Below, one piece after another: positions 24,890 to 34,652 of a stretch of DNA of 64,000 nucleotides (its first letter is position 1; every line of letters begins with the position of its first letter). The DNA is from Oribacterium sp. KHPX15 (GTDB lineage: Bacteria > Bacillota > Clostridia > Lachnospirales > Lachnospiraceae). The translations under genes and the position numbers were made by a program. The stretch spans positions 62,001 through 126,000 of the forward strand of contig NZ_FNRG01000001.1 in the NCBI RefSeq assembly GCF_900107835.1, in the 5' to 3' direction. The notes under the pieces are model-generated. The model searched no databases. It had not been told where the DNA came from and was given only the letters and a program-made list of their open reading frames with translations.

Positions 24890-25138
24890 TTAATCACCAT
24901 CATATACCCTTTGATAAATATTGTAGTCATTGAATCCGTGATTCTCAAACCAATAGGTATATGGTCTGCCATCAATGCCAAACGATATATGCGCCGCAAT
25001 GCGTTTTTTGCAGTACTGCGCATAATAGATTTGATTGATTTCAGAACATATTTTACGATACTCTTTTGGGGCAAGCCAAAAACGGGGCCTTGAAAAAGGA
25101 AACCCATTAGAATCTATCGGTAAATCTGTAAATTTCAA
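24890..25138 (-). CDS. Hypothetical protein, first gene of a two-gene operon
   Basis: An 82-residue protein if it starts at the TTG at 25138, which has AGAGAGG upstream. The frame stays open to 25261, but that lies at the promoter itself, so the longer form cannot be made from it. The sequence is rich in aromatics and looks like a compact domain: RPRFWLAPKEYRKICSEINQIYYAQY, then ISFGIDGRPYTYWFENHGFNDYNIYQRVYD. I do not recognise the family. It is followed at 11 bases by a small acidic protein gene. Toxin-antitoxin or restriction-related pairs can look like this, but no such motif is seen. Confidence 0.65.
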   Translation of the reverse strand: MKFTDLPIDSNGFPFSRPRFWLAPKEYRKICSEINQIYYAQYCKKRIAAHISFGIDGRPYTYWFENHGFNDYNIYQRVYDGD

Positions 25139-25232
25139 AATATAAACCTCTCTAACATTTGATGATTTCAAGTTAGAGAAAGTCCCGAAGGACTCCCTCT
25201 GTTTTTCTAAAAAGGACTCCTTCTTAGTTAGA

Positions 25233-25261
25233 AGTATAACATAACCGTAATGTCCTCTCAA
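25233..25261 (-). promoter_or_regulatory. Promoter of the two-gene minus-strand operon
   Basis: On the minus strand TTGAGA (25261-25256), 17 bases, then TATACT (25238-25233). The leader of about 85 bases contains a hairpin AGTCC-TTCG-GGACT (near 25178-25192) with a stable UUCG loop. Confidence 0.75.
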
Positions 25262-25291
25262 TCTTTGCTAAAATATGGTTCAATCCATTAA

Positions 25292-27877
25292 TTATGGTGG
25301 TATGACTTTGTTATGGTTTATCGGATAAATCACTTTATAGCTTTTTCCATCGCTTGTGATCTGTACCTCTCCGTTTTTCACTGTTTCGAGGATTTTGACG
25401 TCATGGCTTTTCAGTATTTCTAGTGTCTCCTTATGAGGATGACCGTATCTGTTATTGTTTCCGTAGCTCATGATAGCAACTTCGGGGGTCATGAAATCAA
25501 GAAGTTCTTCAGATGTGCTTGTGGAGCTTCCATGATGACCGACTTTGAGGATATCAATATCTGGGGTTTCGATGATTTGATCGGATAACAATCCATCAGC
25601 GTAGTCAAGCATTTTGTATTCGCATTCCTTATCCATGTCGCCTGTAAAAAGCATGCTGAAATTTCGGTAGTTTAAAAGCATGCCGATGGAGTGACTGTTG
25701 GCTTCTTCGATGTATTCGCTGGTCAGAGGATAAAGGCCGGTTAGCTCCAGATCCTTAAGCTTAAGTTTGCTGCCTGCACCGAAATATCGTATTTGGGTAT
25801 CTTTTGCCAGTGCGGCATTTTTCAGCTTCTCATATCTTTCGTCACTTTCCGCAGGCAAAGGCAGCACCAATTCTTTGATCTGTATCTCATCGCTTTCTTC
25901 AAGAAGATATAGTATGCCGCTGTAATGATCAGAATCGCAGTGGGTGATAAAGGTTATATCGATCAAATCTATTCCCTGGGACTCGAAGTAGGGTATCAGC
26001 ATATCCTCGGACAGCTTTTTTTCCGAGGTTGACCCACCGTCAACGGTTATCACCATATCCTCATATCTTATGACCAGCCCATCTCCCTGACCTACGTCAA
26101 TGGCGGTTATCTCGAGACCGGAGGGTGGCTTTCTTATGAGCAGAAAACACCCGGTCAAAATAACAAGTACAGCTATTTTAGGCATGATGGAATACAAGTG
26201 CTTTGTTTGCCGTGACATGAGGTTCTTTTTCTTTAGGGTTTTCATATAGAGTACCGTGAGAATCAGTATGCTGAGCAAAGAATAGTAGACTATGATGCTT
26301 CGGATATCCGGTCTTCCCAGAAGAAGTGAGGAATAAGGTATCTCTTTCATCGCGATGCACAGGTTGTTATAGAACCTGAGAGTATAGTGTCCAAACCCAA
26401 TCGAAGCTATTCCGAGCATCACTGAAAAGAAGGATAATGTCACTGCCAGAAGCCCGCTGTAAACTACATAACTCATCAGCGGCAGGACGATGAGATTAAG
26501 TAAAAGTCCGTATAATGGGAATCTGAAAAAGTGATACAGGATAACGGGCAGAGTCATGATCTGTAAAAACAGAGACATATAGACACCGTTTAAAAAGCTG
26601 TTTTTAGGATGAGGCAAAAGGTTGCCGATACCCAAGGCAAAAACCGCCATAAAGCTAAGCTGGAAACCGGAGCTGAAGATGATATAGGGCTCGTCCATGA
26701 CCAAAAGGATGCAGGAAAGTGCCAGTGCAGTCAGCATGTCATAGCTTCTTCCGATAGCTGCTCCCAGGAACTTCATTAGTAGCATGATAACAGCACGTAT
26801 GGCAGAGCCTGAGCTTCCTGTGAAGATTCCATAAGACAGGATCAGCATTGCACCACCCACTCCCGCAATCTTTTTGGAAGCGCCGAAGCGTCTTAGAAGA
26901 TCATAGAATCCCGCTCCGATTATGGATAGATGAAGACCGGACACTGCAAGGATATGAGCGATGCCCATATCCTGATAAAGGTCTCGGATTTCTTCATTCA
27001 TTTCGGATTTTTCACCTACAAGTATAGCTTTATAGATTCCCGAATCCGTTTCATCGGCAACTTCATCAAGTTGACCGCAAATCAGGTTTCTGAACCTTTG
27101 AAGTCCGGCCTTGAAGGGCTCAGGTTCACCGCCTATGACTTCAGCGCAGTCACCGTACAAGGAACCGCTTATGCCGAGAGTCCTATAGTAAAGTTCAAAG
27201 TCAAACTGTCCCTCGTTTCGAACACCCTCCGGTGGGATGACTGTACCGTAAATCTTCACGATTTCGCCGGGAAAAGGTCCCGTATCCGTTGTATAGAGAG
27301 AATTATCAGTCTGAGAAGTCTGATGGTCCTTTGGAGGATGATCTTCTTCGCTTGAAAATACTACTCCGGTATTTTGCGAAATTTGATTATCAGAGTAAGA
27401 GATTTTTGCATCAGAGTCCTCCTGCTTCGAAAGGTATACCATCACAGTCCCTACCGGCTGATCATATCTCTTTCTCATTTTCTCCGAGGCATCTGCCGGT
27501 AATGTTTCGGAGCTGCCATAGGCGCTGGAAAGAAGAGCATCCTTAAGAACGATTTTCTCGCTTTTGGAACCGGAGGTGTGGCTTATAACAGTGCCCTTGA
27601 TGGAGACATTAAGATCCTCGAAAGCCGCAATACGTTTCTGACAGTTATCGATTGTACGGCATGAGTATTGATACCTGATGACTCCCGATATGAACATAAC
27701 AAACAGGAGTGTCGCAGCACCCCGCTTTAGTCGCTTGCTTTTTAAACCATGGAATAAAATACCGCTGAAAAGAACTCCCGCGGTAATTTCAGGAAAAAGC
27801 CCTGCCTCTCTTGCTGTTACACACACTCCAAGTACGAACACAAACGCAATCAGAAGCAATGGTCTTTTGTAGTTCAT
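25292..27877 (-). CDS. comEC: DNA internalization channel protein ComEC/Rec2
   Basis: An 861-residue membrane protein. The N-terminus has hydrophobic helices and a soluble OB-like DUF4131 region (about 60-250, long for the family). The competence domain (about 270-560) shows HILAVSGLHLSIIG and GSSGSAIRAVIMLLMKF. A C-terminal metallo-beta-lactamase domain (about 590-850) opens EITAIDVGQGDGLVIRYEDMVITVDGG, with THCDSDHYSG as the metal motif and KVGHHGSSTSTSEELL. ComEC forms the pore that brings single-stranded DNA into competent cells, and its MBL domain is a likely nuclease. No comEA neighbour is visible. All key motifs are intact, so the gene appears functional. Confidence 0.95.
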   Translation of the reverse strand: MNYKRPLLLIAFVFVLGVCVTAREAGLFPEITAGVLFSGILFHGLKSKRLKRGAATLLFVMFISGVIRYQYSCRTIDNCQKRIAAFEDLNVSIKGTVISHTSGSKSEKIVLKDALLSSAYGSSETLPADASEKMRKRYDQPVGTVMVYLSKQEDSDAKISYSDNQISQNTGVVFSSEEDHPPKDHQTSQTDNSLYTTDTGPFPGEIVKIYGTVIPPEGVRNEGQFDFELYYRTLGISGSLYGDCAEVIGGEPEPFKAGLQRFRNLICGQLDEVADETDSGIYKAILVGEKSEMNEEIRDLYQDMGIAHILAVSGLHLSIIGAGFYDLLRRFGASKKIAGVGGAMLILSYGIFTGSSGSAIRAVIMLLMKFLGAAIGRSYDMLTALALSCILLVMDEPYIIFSSGFQLSFMAVFALGIGNLLPHPKNSFLNGVYMSLFLQIMTLPVILYHFFRFPLYGLLLNLIVLPLMSYVVYSGLLAVTLSFFSVMLGIASIGFGHYTLRFYNNLCIAMKEIPYSSLLLGRPDIRSIIVYYSLLSILILTVLYMKTLKKKNLMSRQTKHLYSIMPKIAVLVILTGCFLLIRKPPSGLEITAIDVGQGDGLVIRYEDMVITVDGGSTSEKKLSEDMLIPYFESQGIDLIDITFITHCDSDHYSGILYLLEESDEIQIKELVLPLPAESDERYEKLKNAALAKDTQIRYFGAGSKLKLKDLELTGLYPLTSEYIEEANSHSIGMLLNYRNFSMLFTGDMDKECEYKMLDYADGLLSDQIIETPDIDILKVGHHGSSTSTSEELLDFMTPEVAIMSYGNNNRYGHPHKETLEILKSHDVKILETVKNGEVQITSDGKSYKVIYPINHNKVIPP

Positions 27878-28079
27878 AGGAACACATCATAGCAGAAGAT
27901 GGGCGGGGGTGCAAGGTCCGATATAATTTATTGCAGAAATCCATCAGGGACGGGGCTGCCAAAATATCTTAACTGATATTATTTTTTTTGATAAAATCGA
28001 AACTAATGAAATATATTCGTGAGGCTTTAATCATTGAAATTCTATGTGTAAAAATGTTTTTCTAAAAAAGGAGGTTCTT

Positions 28080-28898
28080 ATGTTTAACGTGGAAAAAGTA
28101 ATGTCGGAGATCACAACTATCAGTATGCAGGCGGGAAGTAAACTGCTGCTGGCACTCATCATTTTTGTTGTCGGACGCATCATAATAGGTCATATCATGA
28201 AGCTGGTGAAAAAGATTCACGCCATCGGAAGCGCAGATAAGACTGTGGCAACCTTCATTATAAGCGGCATAAACATTGTCCTTAATATCGTTTTACTGCT
28301 TAGTATCATCAGCGTTCTTGGAGTGCCCATGGCATCGGTTATCACCATCCTTGCTTCTGCAGGCATGGCCATAGGTCTTTCTCTTCAGGGTGCCCTCAGC
28401 AACATTGCCGGCGGAATTATGCTTCTCATTTTCAGACCCTTCAGTGTCGGAGAATACATCCAGGCAAACGGTGTTGAGGGAAGTGTCAGAGCCATCAGTA
28501 TCATGTACACAACTCTTCTCACAAACGATAATAAGAAGATAATGATCCCTAACGGCGAGCTCATGAACAAGAGCATTACCAACTGCTCATCGGAGGAGCT
28601 TAGAAGAGTGGACCTTCAGTTCAGCACCGGAAAGGGCGAGGACATCGTAAAGATCCAGAACATCCTTCTTGAGGCTATGAAGTCCAATGCCAAAGTCCTT
28701 ACAGACTCACCTGCCCATGCTCCGTTTGCTTCCATTGACGGCGGTACAAATGAATCCATAATCTTCACAGCCAGAGCCTGGGTTAAGAGCGGTGACTACT
28801 GGACAGTGTACTATGAGCTCATGCAGGAGATTACCAAGGCCTTCGGCGCTGCGGGAGTTTCAACACCGGCAGTGAAGATGGTGACGGTGCAGAACTGA
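28080..28898 (+). CDS. mscS: Small-conductance mechanosensitive channel, MscS family
   Basis: A 272-residue protein with three membrane helices in the first 120 residues and the pore helix signature SVITILASAGMAIGLSLQGALSNIAGGIMLL, followed by FRPFSVGEYIQANGVEGSVRAISIMYTTLLTNDNKKIMIPNGELMN of the beta domain. The C-terminal domain ends with the usual alpha/beta cage. MscS channels open under membrane tension and release solutes on hypo-osmotic shock. The ATG at 28080 has AAAGGAGG upstream; a longer frame from 28044 would precede that site. It is monocistronic. Confidence 0.96.
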   Translation: MFNVEKVMSEITTISMQAGSKLLLALIIFVVGRIIIGHIMKLVKKIHAIGSADKTVATFIISGINIVLNIVLLLSIISVLGVPMASVITILASAGMAIGLSLQGALSNIAGGIMLLIFRPFSVGEYIQANGVEGSVRAISIMYTTLLTNDNKKIMIPNGELMNKSITNCSSEELRRVDLQFSTGKGEDIVKIQNILLEAMKSNAKVLTDSPAHAPFASIDGGTNESIIFTARAWVKSGDYWTVYYELMQEITKAFGAAGVSTPAVKMVTVQN

Positions 28899-29035
28899 GA
28901 GATTGCAAATCTTTGGATGATAGAAAATCTTGAAAGATTGTAAATCTTTGGATGATTGTAAATTTTTGAAAGATTATATTTCTTTGTAAGATTGGAAAAT
29001 GCAGCATTCAGAAATATGAAGCATTAAAAGAAGAC

Positions 29036-29065
29036 GAGAGAGCTTAGCTGGTTTGCTAAGCTCTC
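29036..29065 (+). terminator. Rho-independent terminator
   Basis: GAGAGCTTAGC / GCTAAGCTCTC perfect stem with a six-base loop; ATTTATTTTTTT follows. Between mscS and this hairpin (28899-29035) there are several imperfect copies of GAAAGATTGTAAATCTTT. Confidence 0.85.
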
Positions 29066-29126
29066 ATTTATTTTTTTCAAGCAATAATCAGATAATAATT
29101 ATTCGGAATGTACTCTGACAGGCTTT

Positions 29127-29510
29127 CATAAACTTGAAGCTTTCGGGTCTGCGTGACTGCAATCCGTCTTTCCTCAATATAAGTCATTGCCTCAGTTTAT
29201 CGTTCTTGACCACGATTAGTGGTTCTTCGATATGAGTCATATATGCTACAGACAGAATCTGACTGCAATGGGATAATTCTTCAAATTGAGTCATAGTCTC
29301 CGGGCTGATTGTTTGACTGCAATAAGATAATTTTCCAAATTGAGTCATAGCCTCCGGGCTGATTGTTTGACTGCAATGAGATGATTTTCCAAATTGGGTC
29401 ATAGTCTCTGGGCTGATTGTTTGACTGCAATAAGATAATTTTCCAAATTGAGTCATAGCCTCCGGACTTTTTGCTTGACCGCATTTCGCTATTCTCTGAT
29501 TTGAGTCATG
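29127..29510. repeat. Tandem array of a 53-54 bp repeat
   Basis: Six to seven units marked by GAGTCAT at 29185, 29238, 29292, 29346, 29400, 29454 and 29507 (coordinates of the CAT). The five central units are exactly 54 bases apart and about 90% alike; the outer ones are diverged. Each unit contains GACTGCAATRAGAT, TTCCAAATTGRGTCAT and CCGGGCTGATTGTTT. On the minus strand every unit encodes 18 residues starting with Met (MTQFGKLSYCSQTISPE), with a GGAGGCT or GGAGACT ribosome-site-like stretch just before each ATG. A stop in the diverged first unit and the lack of a promoter make a single protein doubtful. The array lies between mscS and the end of lepA. Confidence 0.85.
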
Positions 29511-29569
29511 ATTATGTTATTTCAGGTCTGAACCCTGGAGGTCGAACTCAGAAATGCTACTTCTATCTC

Positions 29570-31393
29570 TTATTCCGAATCCAGCTTCAGCACTGACATA
29601 AATGCGCTCTGCGGGATCTCGACATTACCGAACTGGCGCATTCTGCGCTTTCCTTCCTTCTGCTTCTCAAGAAGCTTCTTCTTACGGGAAATGTCTCCGC
29701 CGTAGCACTTGGCTAGCACGTCCTTACGAAGGGCCTTAACAGTCTCTCTGGCCTGAATATGTCCGCCGATGGCAGCCTGGATAGGAATCTCAAAGAGCTG
29801 TCTCGGGATTTCGTTCTTCAGCTTCTCGCACATTTTCTTTCCGCGCTCGTAAGCAGAATCCGCGTGAACTATGAAACTGAGGGCATCAATGATCTGACGG
29901 TTTACAAGTATATCAAGCTTCACCATCTTACTGGTCTGATATCCCTTCAGGTCATAGTCAAAGGACGCATATCCCTTGGATCTTGACTTTATGGCATCAA
30001 AGAAATCATAGATGATCTCATTAAGAGGCATATCGTATTTAAGGATGGCACGGTTTGCCTCGATGTATTCTGTACTCTTGTAAACACCTCTTCTCTCCTG
30101 GCAGAGAGTCATGATGGAACCCATGAACTCTGGTGTAACCATTATCTCTGCATCTACAACGGGCTCCTCCATGTGATCAATTTCAGAAGGATCCGGAAGG
30201 TTTGCAGGGTTGGAAAGCTCAATCATAGTGCCGTCGGTTTTGTAAACATGATATACAACCGAAGGCGCTGTGGTTACGAGATCAAGATTGTACTCTCTTT
30301 CAAGTCTCTCCTGAACTACGTCAAGATGAAGGAGTCCCAGGAATCCGCATCTGAAACCGAAGCCGAGTGCCTGTGAGGTTTCCGGCTCGTACTGAAGGGC
30401 GGCATCATTAAGCTGAAGCTTTTCGAGGGCGTCACGGAGATCCGGGTAACGCATGGTGTCTGCAGGATAAATTCCGCAGTAAACCATGGACTGAACCTTT
30501 TTGTATCCGGGCAGCGGCTTCTCTGCAGGGTTTGCGGCATCCGTAACTGTATCACCAACCCGGGTCTCGCGGATATCCTTGATGGAGGCGGTAATGTAGC
30601 CGACCATGCCGGCGCTGAGCTCCTCACAGGGGATAAATCTTCCCGGAGCGAAATAGCCAACCTCCGTAACATCAAACTCAGCCTTGCTTGCCATAAGTCT
30701 GATCCTGGTTCCGACCTTAACTCTTCCTTCCTTTATCCTGCAGAAAATGATAACTCCTCTGTAGTTGTCGTAAAGGGAATCGAATATAAGTGCCTGAAGC
30801 GGATTGTCAGGTGAACCTTCCGGAGCCGGAAGCTTCTGTACGATGGCCTCCAGAACCTCCTCCACATTTTCGCCTGTCTTAGCTGAAATCCGGGGTGCGT
30901 CAAGAGCCTCGATGCCGATGACATCTTCAACTTCGTTTGCAACTCTTTCAGGGTCTGCAGATGGAAGATCGATCTTATTGATGACCGGAAGTATCTCCAG
31001 GTCGTGATCAAGTGCGAGGTAAGTATTGGCAAGGGTCTGAGCCTGTATACCCTGGGTTGCGTCCACGATCAGGATGGCTCCGTCGCAGGCCGCAAGGGAA
31101 CGGGAAACCTCATAGTTAAAGTCAACGTGTCCCGGAGTATCGATGAGGTTCAGGGTGTATTCCTTTCCATCCTTCGCAGTATAGATAACGCGGGTGGTCT
31201 GAGACTTGATGGTGATACCGCGCTCCCTCTCGATGTCCATGTTATCCAGCACCTGGGACTGCATCTCTCTCGCCGTAAGAGTGCCCGTCATTTCGATGAT
31301 ACGGTCTGCCAATGTTGACTTGCCGTGATCGATATGCGCAATGATACAAAAATTTCTGATTCTTGACTGATCAACGTTTATATTTTCTGCCAT
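29570..31393 (-). CDS. lepA: Elongation factor 4 (LepA), ribosome back-translocase
   Basis: A 607-residue translational GTPase. G motifs: G1 AHIDHGKST (residues 19-27), G3 DTPGHVDF, G4 NKID, with the switch I threonine in [10 protein letters not shown]-Tu-like domain 2, domains III and V, and the LepA-specific C-terminal domain ([31 protein letters not shown]) are complete; length is the family norm. LepA binds stalled or pretranslocation ribosomes and supports growth under ionic stress. It appears to be a single-gene transcript on the minus strand. Confidence 0.98.
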   Translation of the reverse strand: MAENINVDQSRIRNFCIIAHIDHGKSTLADRIIEMTGTLTAREMQSQVLDNMDIERERGITIKSQTTRVIYTAKDGKEYTLNLIDTPGHVDFNYEVSRSLAACDGAILIVDATQGIQAQTLANTYLALDHDLEILPVINKIDLPSADPERVANEVEDVIGIEALDAPRISAKTGENVEEVLEAIVQKLPAPEGSPDNPLQALIFDSLYDNYRGVIIFCRIKEGRVKVGTRIRLMASKAEFDVTEVGYFAPGRFIPCEELSAGMVGYITASIKDIRETRVGDTVTDAANPAEKPLPGYKKVQSMVYCGIYPADTMRYPDLRDALEKLQLNDAALQYEPETSQALGFGFRCGFLGLLHLDVVQERLEREYNLDLVTTAPSVVYHVYKTDGTMIELSNPANLPDPSEIDHMEEPVVDAEIMVTPEFMGSIMTLCQERRGVYKSTEYIEANRAILKYDMPLNEIIYDFFDAIKSRSKGYASFDYDLKGYQTSKMVKLDILVNRQIIDALSFIVHADSAYERGKKMCEKLKNEIPRQLFEIPIQAAIGGHIQARETVKALRKDVLAKCYGGDISRKKKLLEKQKEGKRRMRQFGNVEIPQSAFMSVLKLDSE

Positions 31394-31748
31394 GTTATTC
31401 CTTTATAAATGTGTTAATGTAAGCGATCCGGATATCGGTCGTCCGCATTCAAGCAGGCTACGATTCTGACCGCGTTCCCAAACATGCAGTTCGGGTATAT
31501 TTCTTCGTTTTCGTTCAAATATCCTATCATAAAGTATGTGGATTTGCCAATATAATGATTGATTCTGTACCTGAGTATGCTTGGATAAAAAAATAACAAT
31601 AATGTATATTTTCTGCTTTTCTTTTTGATTTTTTTGACGATTAAATAGACAAGGAAGATTGTGTTTATCTGAGTATATTAATGCAGCAGATCAGAAGAAA
31701 CGGAACGTGAAGAAAAATCTGATTGAGTTTTACGAAAGGAAGTTGATT
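31394..31748. other. Spacer between divergent lepA and the beta-solenoid gene
   Basis: About 355 AT-rich bases holding the upstream regions of two divergent genes. TTGACG near 31637 with GATTGT 17 bases on is a weak promoter toward the right. A 61-codon minus-strand frame at 31414-31599 lacks a ribosome site and is not called. Confidence 0.35.
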
Positions 31749-33298
31749 ATGAGAAGGAATTTCAGGAAAGCAGCAAGTTTGGTTACGTCGGAACCAACAA
31801 CGGTGTAGTATATTCCAATAGTGCCTATGGACTTGAAGAAGGGGAGTTTTACGCAGGCGTTGAAAACAATGCCAAAAAGGGCGTTGTGGTAGATAACAGC
31901 GGCCTCATCGGCAACAACTATGGATTGGTAAAAAACAATTATTCTGATGCAGTAGTCATAGCTAACGCCAACAAAGTTGAAACCAATCAGGGCGTAATAA
32001 TCAGAAACTATGGTACGGTTGATAAGAACCAGTCAGATGACTACGACCAGGGCATTATCTACAACTACGGAGAGGTGACAGAGAACGACGGCTACATTGG
32101 CGGTAATCATAAAGACGTAGGTACAAACACCGGACTTGTGGACGAGAACTTCGGTAACGTCGCAACAAATAATGGCGACATCGGCAGTGAGGAATTTGGC
32201 GGAAACTATGGTGTTGTAAGCACAAACAACGGAACCGTATACATTAACACCGGTAAGATACTGGAGAATAAAGGCAAAGTTATCGATAATGCTTTCGACG
32301 GAATTGTGGGAAACTACGCCGGAGGAACCATCGCCGAGAATAACGGTACTGTTTACAACCTGGGAGGAAAAGTCACAAAGAACATCGGAACAGAATACTT
32401 CTCGGTTTCCATCACAGGCGGCGGAAATACCACTCATCAAGGCGGTAAGTTTGCAACCAGCGAAGATTATGATGGTAACTGGCTTGGGACAACCGGAACA
32501 ACTCAATCCTCAACTACTATTAAAATAACTCCCAATGATGGTTTTAAGATTGAACACTTCAGCATTCCGACAGAATACGATAAATATGTGAAAGCTTTCG
32601 ATAACGGCGACGGAACCTGGACACTTGAGGTTAAATCAGGGTTAAACATCAAGCTTTCTATTCCTGATGCCTCGAAACCTGTGATAAATGTAGAACCGGA
32701 ACATGACAATCAGGATGACTATAAAGCGGATGTAAATGTTAATCCGGTTACAAATCAATGGACTATGATATCTCGGGCAAACGGTGAAGCAGCCAATAAC
32801 AATGCAGCTGTTATGGACCCTGCAGTTACTCCTTCACTTGGCGACGGTTTACTTTCGGTGGACCTTTCGAAATATACCGAGTCACTCAGTACACCGGAAG
32901 CAATGTGCAATTTTGCAGCAGCAGGGGTTCAGACCTTAGGCACAGAGAATATCAAGGGTACAGGAACCATCGATTTCAAGCATGCATTTGACGGCATGGA
33001 AGTTGGCACTTTAAATGTTCCTGTAACCGCTGATGTTAAGAATGGTATTACATACAGAGTTATCTTAAACAATGGCGACACGGCGGATGTGGTTTGCAGC
33101 ATGGACGGAGTTCTCAGCATTCCTGTAAATGTTTCGGAATGGGCAATTACATACATTATCTACAGTCTTGATATGAATCCGTCTTCAGTCATGATGCAGC
33201 AGAAGGCCGATATCACGGCAAACACCACGGGACAAAATGCGGGACTTACAGCCATGGCACCCATGACTATGTCAGGTAATGCGCAGCAGCAGATATAA
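31749..33298 (+). pseudogene. Beta-solenoid surface protein, signal peptide lost by frameshift or deletion
   Basis: From codon 31775 a long open frame encodes about 510 residues. The first 170 form a repetitive Asn/Gly/Val solenoid (NNYGLVKNNYSD, NYGTVDKNQ, NFGNVATNNGDIG, NNGTVYINTGKI) typical of right-handed beta-helix adhesins. A bacterial Ig-like or MBG-type stretch follows, then a C-terminal domain. No LPXTG is seen. The expected start, ATG at 31749 with GAAAGGAAG upstream, encodes MRRNFRKAAS, the beginning of a signal peptide, but in another frame (offset two), and hits a stop 19 codons on. The hydrophobic core of the signal is absent. A deletion joining the first codons to the mature part explains this. 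A GTG at 31886 could start a truncated cytosolic product but lacks a ribosome site. Confidence 0.75.
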
Positions 33299-33373
33299 CC
33301 GCGAGTTTGGATATAAAACATAAAAATAATCTCCGATTATAACTTCTATAATATTTTTATGTATTTTATCTCG

Positions 33374-33402
33374 TTGAAATAGAGCTTTTTTGAGACTATA
33401 CT
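33374..33402 (+). promoter_or_regulatory. Promoter of ilvE
   Basis: TTGAAA at 33374-33379, 17 bases, TATACT at 33397-33402. Transcription starts about 40 bases ahead of the ATG, so there is no room for a T-box or attenuator. Confidence 0.8.
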
Positions 33403-33448
33403 TTACTGAGAAAACAACATAAAAGTGTTGTGAAAGGAGATTACGGAT

Positions 33449-34474
33449 ATGGCTAAAAAGAACCTTGATTGGGCAAATATCGGTTTCGCTTATCATGTAA
33501 CTGATAAGAGATATGTTTCAAATTATAAAGACGGCAAGTGGGATGCAGGTGCCCTCATTGATGATCCTAATGTGACACTTAACGAGTCAGCATGCGTACT
33601 TCAGTACTGCCAGCAGGTATTCGAAGGCTTAAAGGCTTATACCTGGGAGGATGGTTCAGTAGTTTGCTTCCGTCCCGACCTTAATGCAGACAGAATTTAC
33701 GAGTCGGCTCAGAGAATTGAGATGCCTCCGTTCCCTAAGGAGCAGTTCATCGATGCCGTTGATCAGGTTGTAAAGGCCAATATCGACTGGGTTCCTCCAT
33801 ATGGTTCAGGAGCTTCCCTGTATCTGAGACCTTACGAGTTTGGTACAGGCGTAGTTATCGGTGTTAAGCCTGCAACTGAGTATCAGTTCAGAATCTTCAC
33901 AACTCCTGTAGGTCCTTACTATAAGGGCGGCGCAACACCTATCGCTATCCTTGTATCTGATTTCGACAGAGCAGCACCTCGCGGAACAGGTTCTGTCAAG
34001 GCAGGACTTAACTATGCAATGAGTCTTCATTCATCAGTACTTGCTCACCAGGCAGGTTATGCCGAGAATCTTTATCTTGACCCGGCAACAAGAAGTTATG
34101 TTGAAGAGACAGGCGGTTCCAATGCTATCTTCGTTGATGCGGATGGCAAGCTTGTAGTTCCTAAGTCACCGTCTATCCTTCCTTCCATCACAAGACGTTC
34201 AATCGTTTATATCGCAGAGCATTATCTGCATCTTACTGTTGATGAAAGACCTGTTAAGTTCGAGGAGATCAAGGGCTTCAAGGAGTGCGGTCTCTGCGGA
34301 ACAGCAGCAGTTATCTCGCCTGTTGGCCGTATCGTTAACGGTGATGAAGAAATCCTTCTTCCATCAGGTATGGAAAAGGCCGGCGAGGTTATCGGCGAGC
34401 TTTACAGCACCATCACCGGTATCCAGAGCGGAAAGATCGAGGCACCTGAAGGCTGGATCCACCACGTTTGCTGA
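33449..34474 (+). CDS. ilvE: Branched-chain amino acid aminotransferase
   Basis: A 341-residue fold-type IV PLP enzyme that transfers the amino group between glutamate and leucine, isoleucine or valine. Signatures: QQVFEGLKAY near residue 53, RPDLNADRIYESAQRIEMP, LYLRPYEFGTGVVIGVKPA, then RGTGSVKAGLNYAMSL with the PLP-binding Lys, and GGSNAIFVDADGKLVVPKSPSILPSITRRS with the LxSIxR stretch. AAAGGAGAT precedes the ATG. A single-gene unit with its own promoter and terminator; biased codons indicate strong expression. Confidence 0.96.
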   Translation: MAKKNLDWANIGFAYHVTDKRYVSNYKDGKWDAGALIDDPNVTLNESACVLQYCQQVFEGLKAYTWEDGSVVCFRPDLNADRIYESAQRIEMPPFPKEQFIDAVDQVVKANIDWVPPYGSGASLYLRPYEFGTGVVIGVKPATEYQFRIFTTPVGPYYKGGATPIAILVSDFDRAAPRGTGSVKAGLNYAMSLHSSVLAHQAGYAENLYLDPATRSYVEETGGSNAIFVDADGKLVVPKSPSILPSITRRSIVYIAEHYLHLTVDERPVKFEEIKGFKECGLCGTAAVISPVGRIVNGDEEILLPSGMEKAGEVIGELYSTITGIQSGKIEAPEGWIHHVC

Positions 34475-34492
34475 TAATAATGTTATATTACT

Positions 34493-34525
34493 AAGCCTGT
34501 CGCGTTGCGGCAGGCTTTCTTTTGT
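34493..34525 (+). terminator. Rho-independent terminator of ilvE
   Basis: AAGCCTGTCGC / GCGGCAGGCTT stem with a short loop and TTCTTTT tail. Confidence 0.85.
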
Positions 34526-34569
34526 GCGATAATGCTTTCAAGTGCATGCCGTGCCGATACGAGCATGTG

Positions 34570-34627
34570 TTTGGAAGCTGACTACATCGAACAGCTTTGC
34601 TGCGAGATGTGCGATAATGCTTCCAAA
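34570..34627. repeat. Extended palindromic hairpin upstream of hemW
   Basis: TTTGGAAGC (34570-34578) pairs with GCTTCCAAA (34619-34627). Inside, ACATCG..CAGC pairs with GCTG..GATGT. The motif TGTGCGATAATGCTT within the right arm also occurs at about 34523, next to the ilvE terminator, giving an 85-base spaced direct repeat. Confidence 0.55.
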
Positions 34628-34652
34628 AATCAATTAATCTAACAGGTGCATC

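Noticed and set aside
24778-25107. A 109-codon minus-strand frame overlapping both small genes
   Set aside because: The two genes at 24657 and 24890 have proper ribosome sites and spacing; this frame overlaps both and has none.
29184-29456. A 90-codon frame across the 54-bp array
   Set aside because: The frame is a by-product of a repeat length divisible by three. There is no promoter, and the outer unit carries a stop. The repeat itself is reported.
29127-29510. CRISPR array
   Set aside because: The units are contiguous and about 90% alike along their whole length; there are no unique spacers and no cas genes.
31414-31599. A 61-codon minus-strand frame upstream of lepA
   Set aside because: It lacks a ribosome site and lies over the lepA promoter region; the sequence shows no domain.
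32033-32506. A 157-codon frame antisense to the beta-solenoid gene
   Set aside because: It is a shadow of the repetitive sense frame; the repeats create long open antisense frames.
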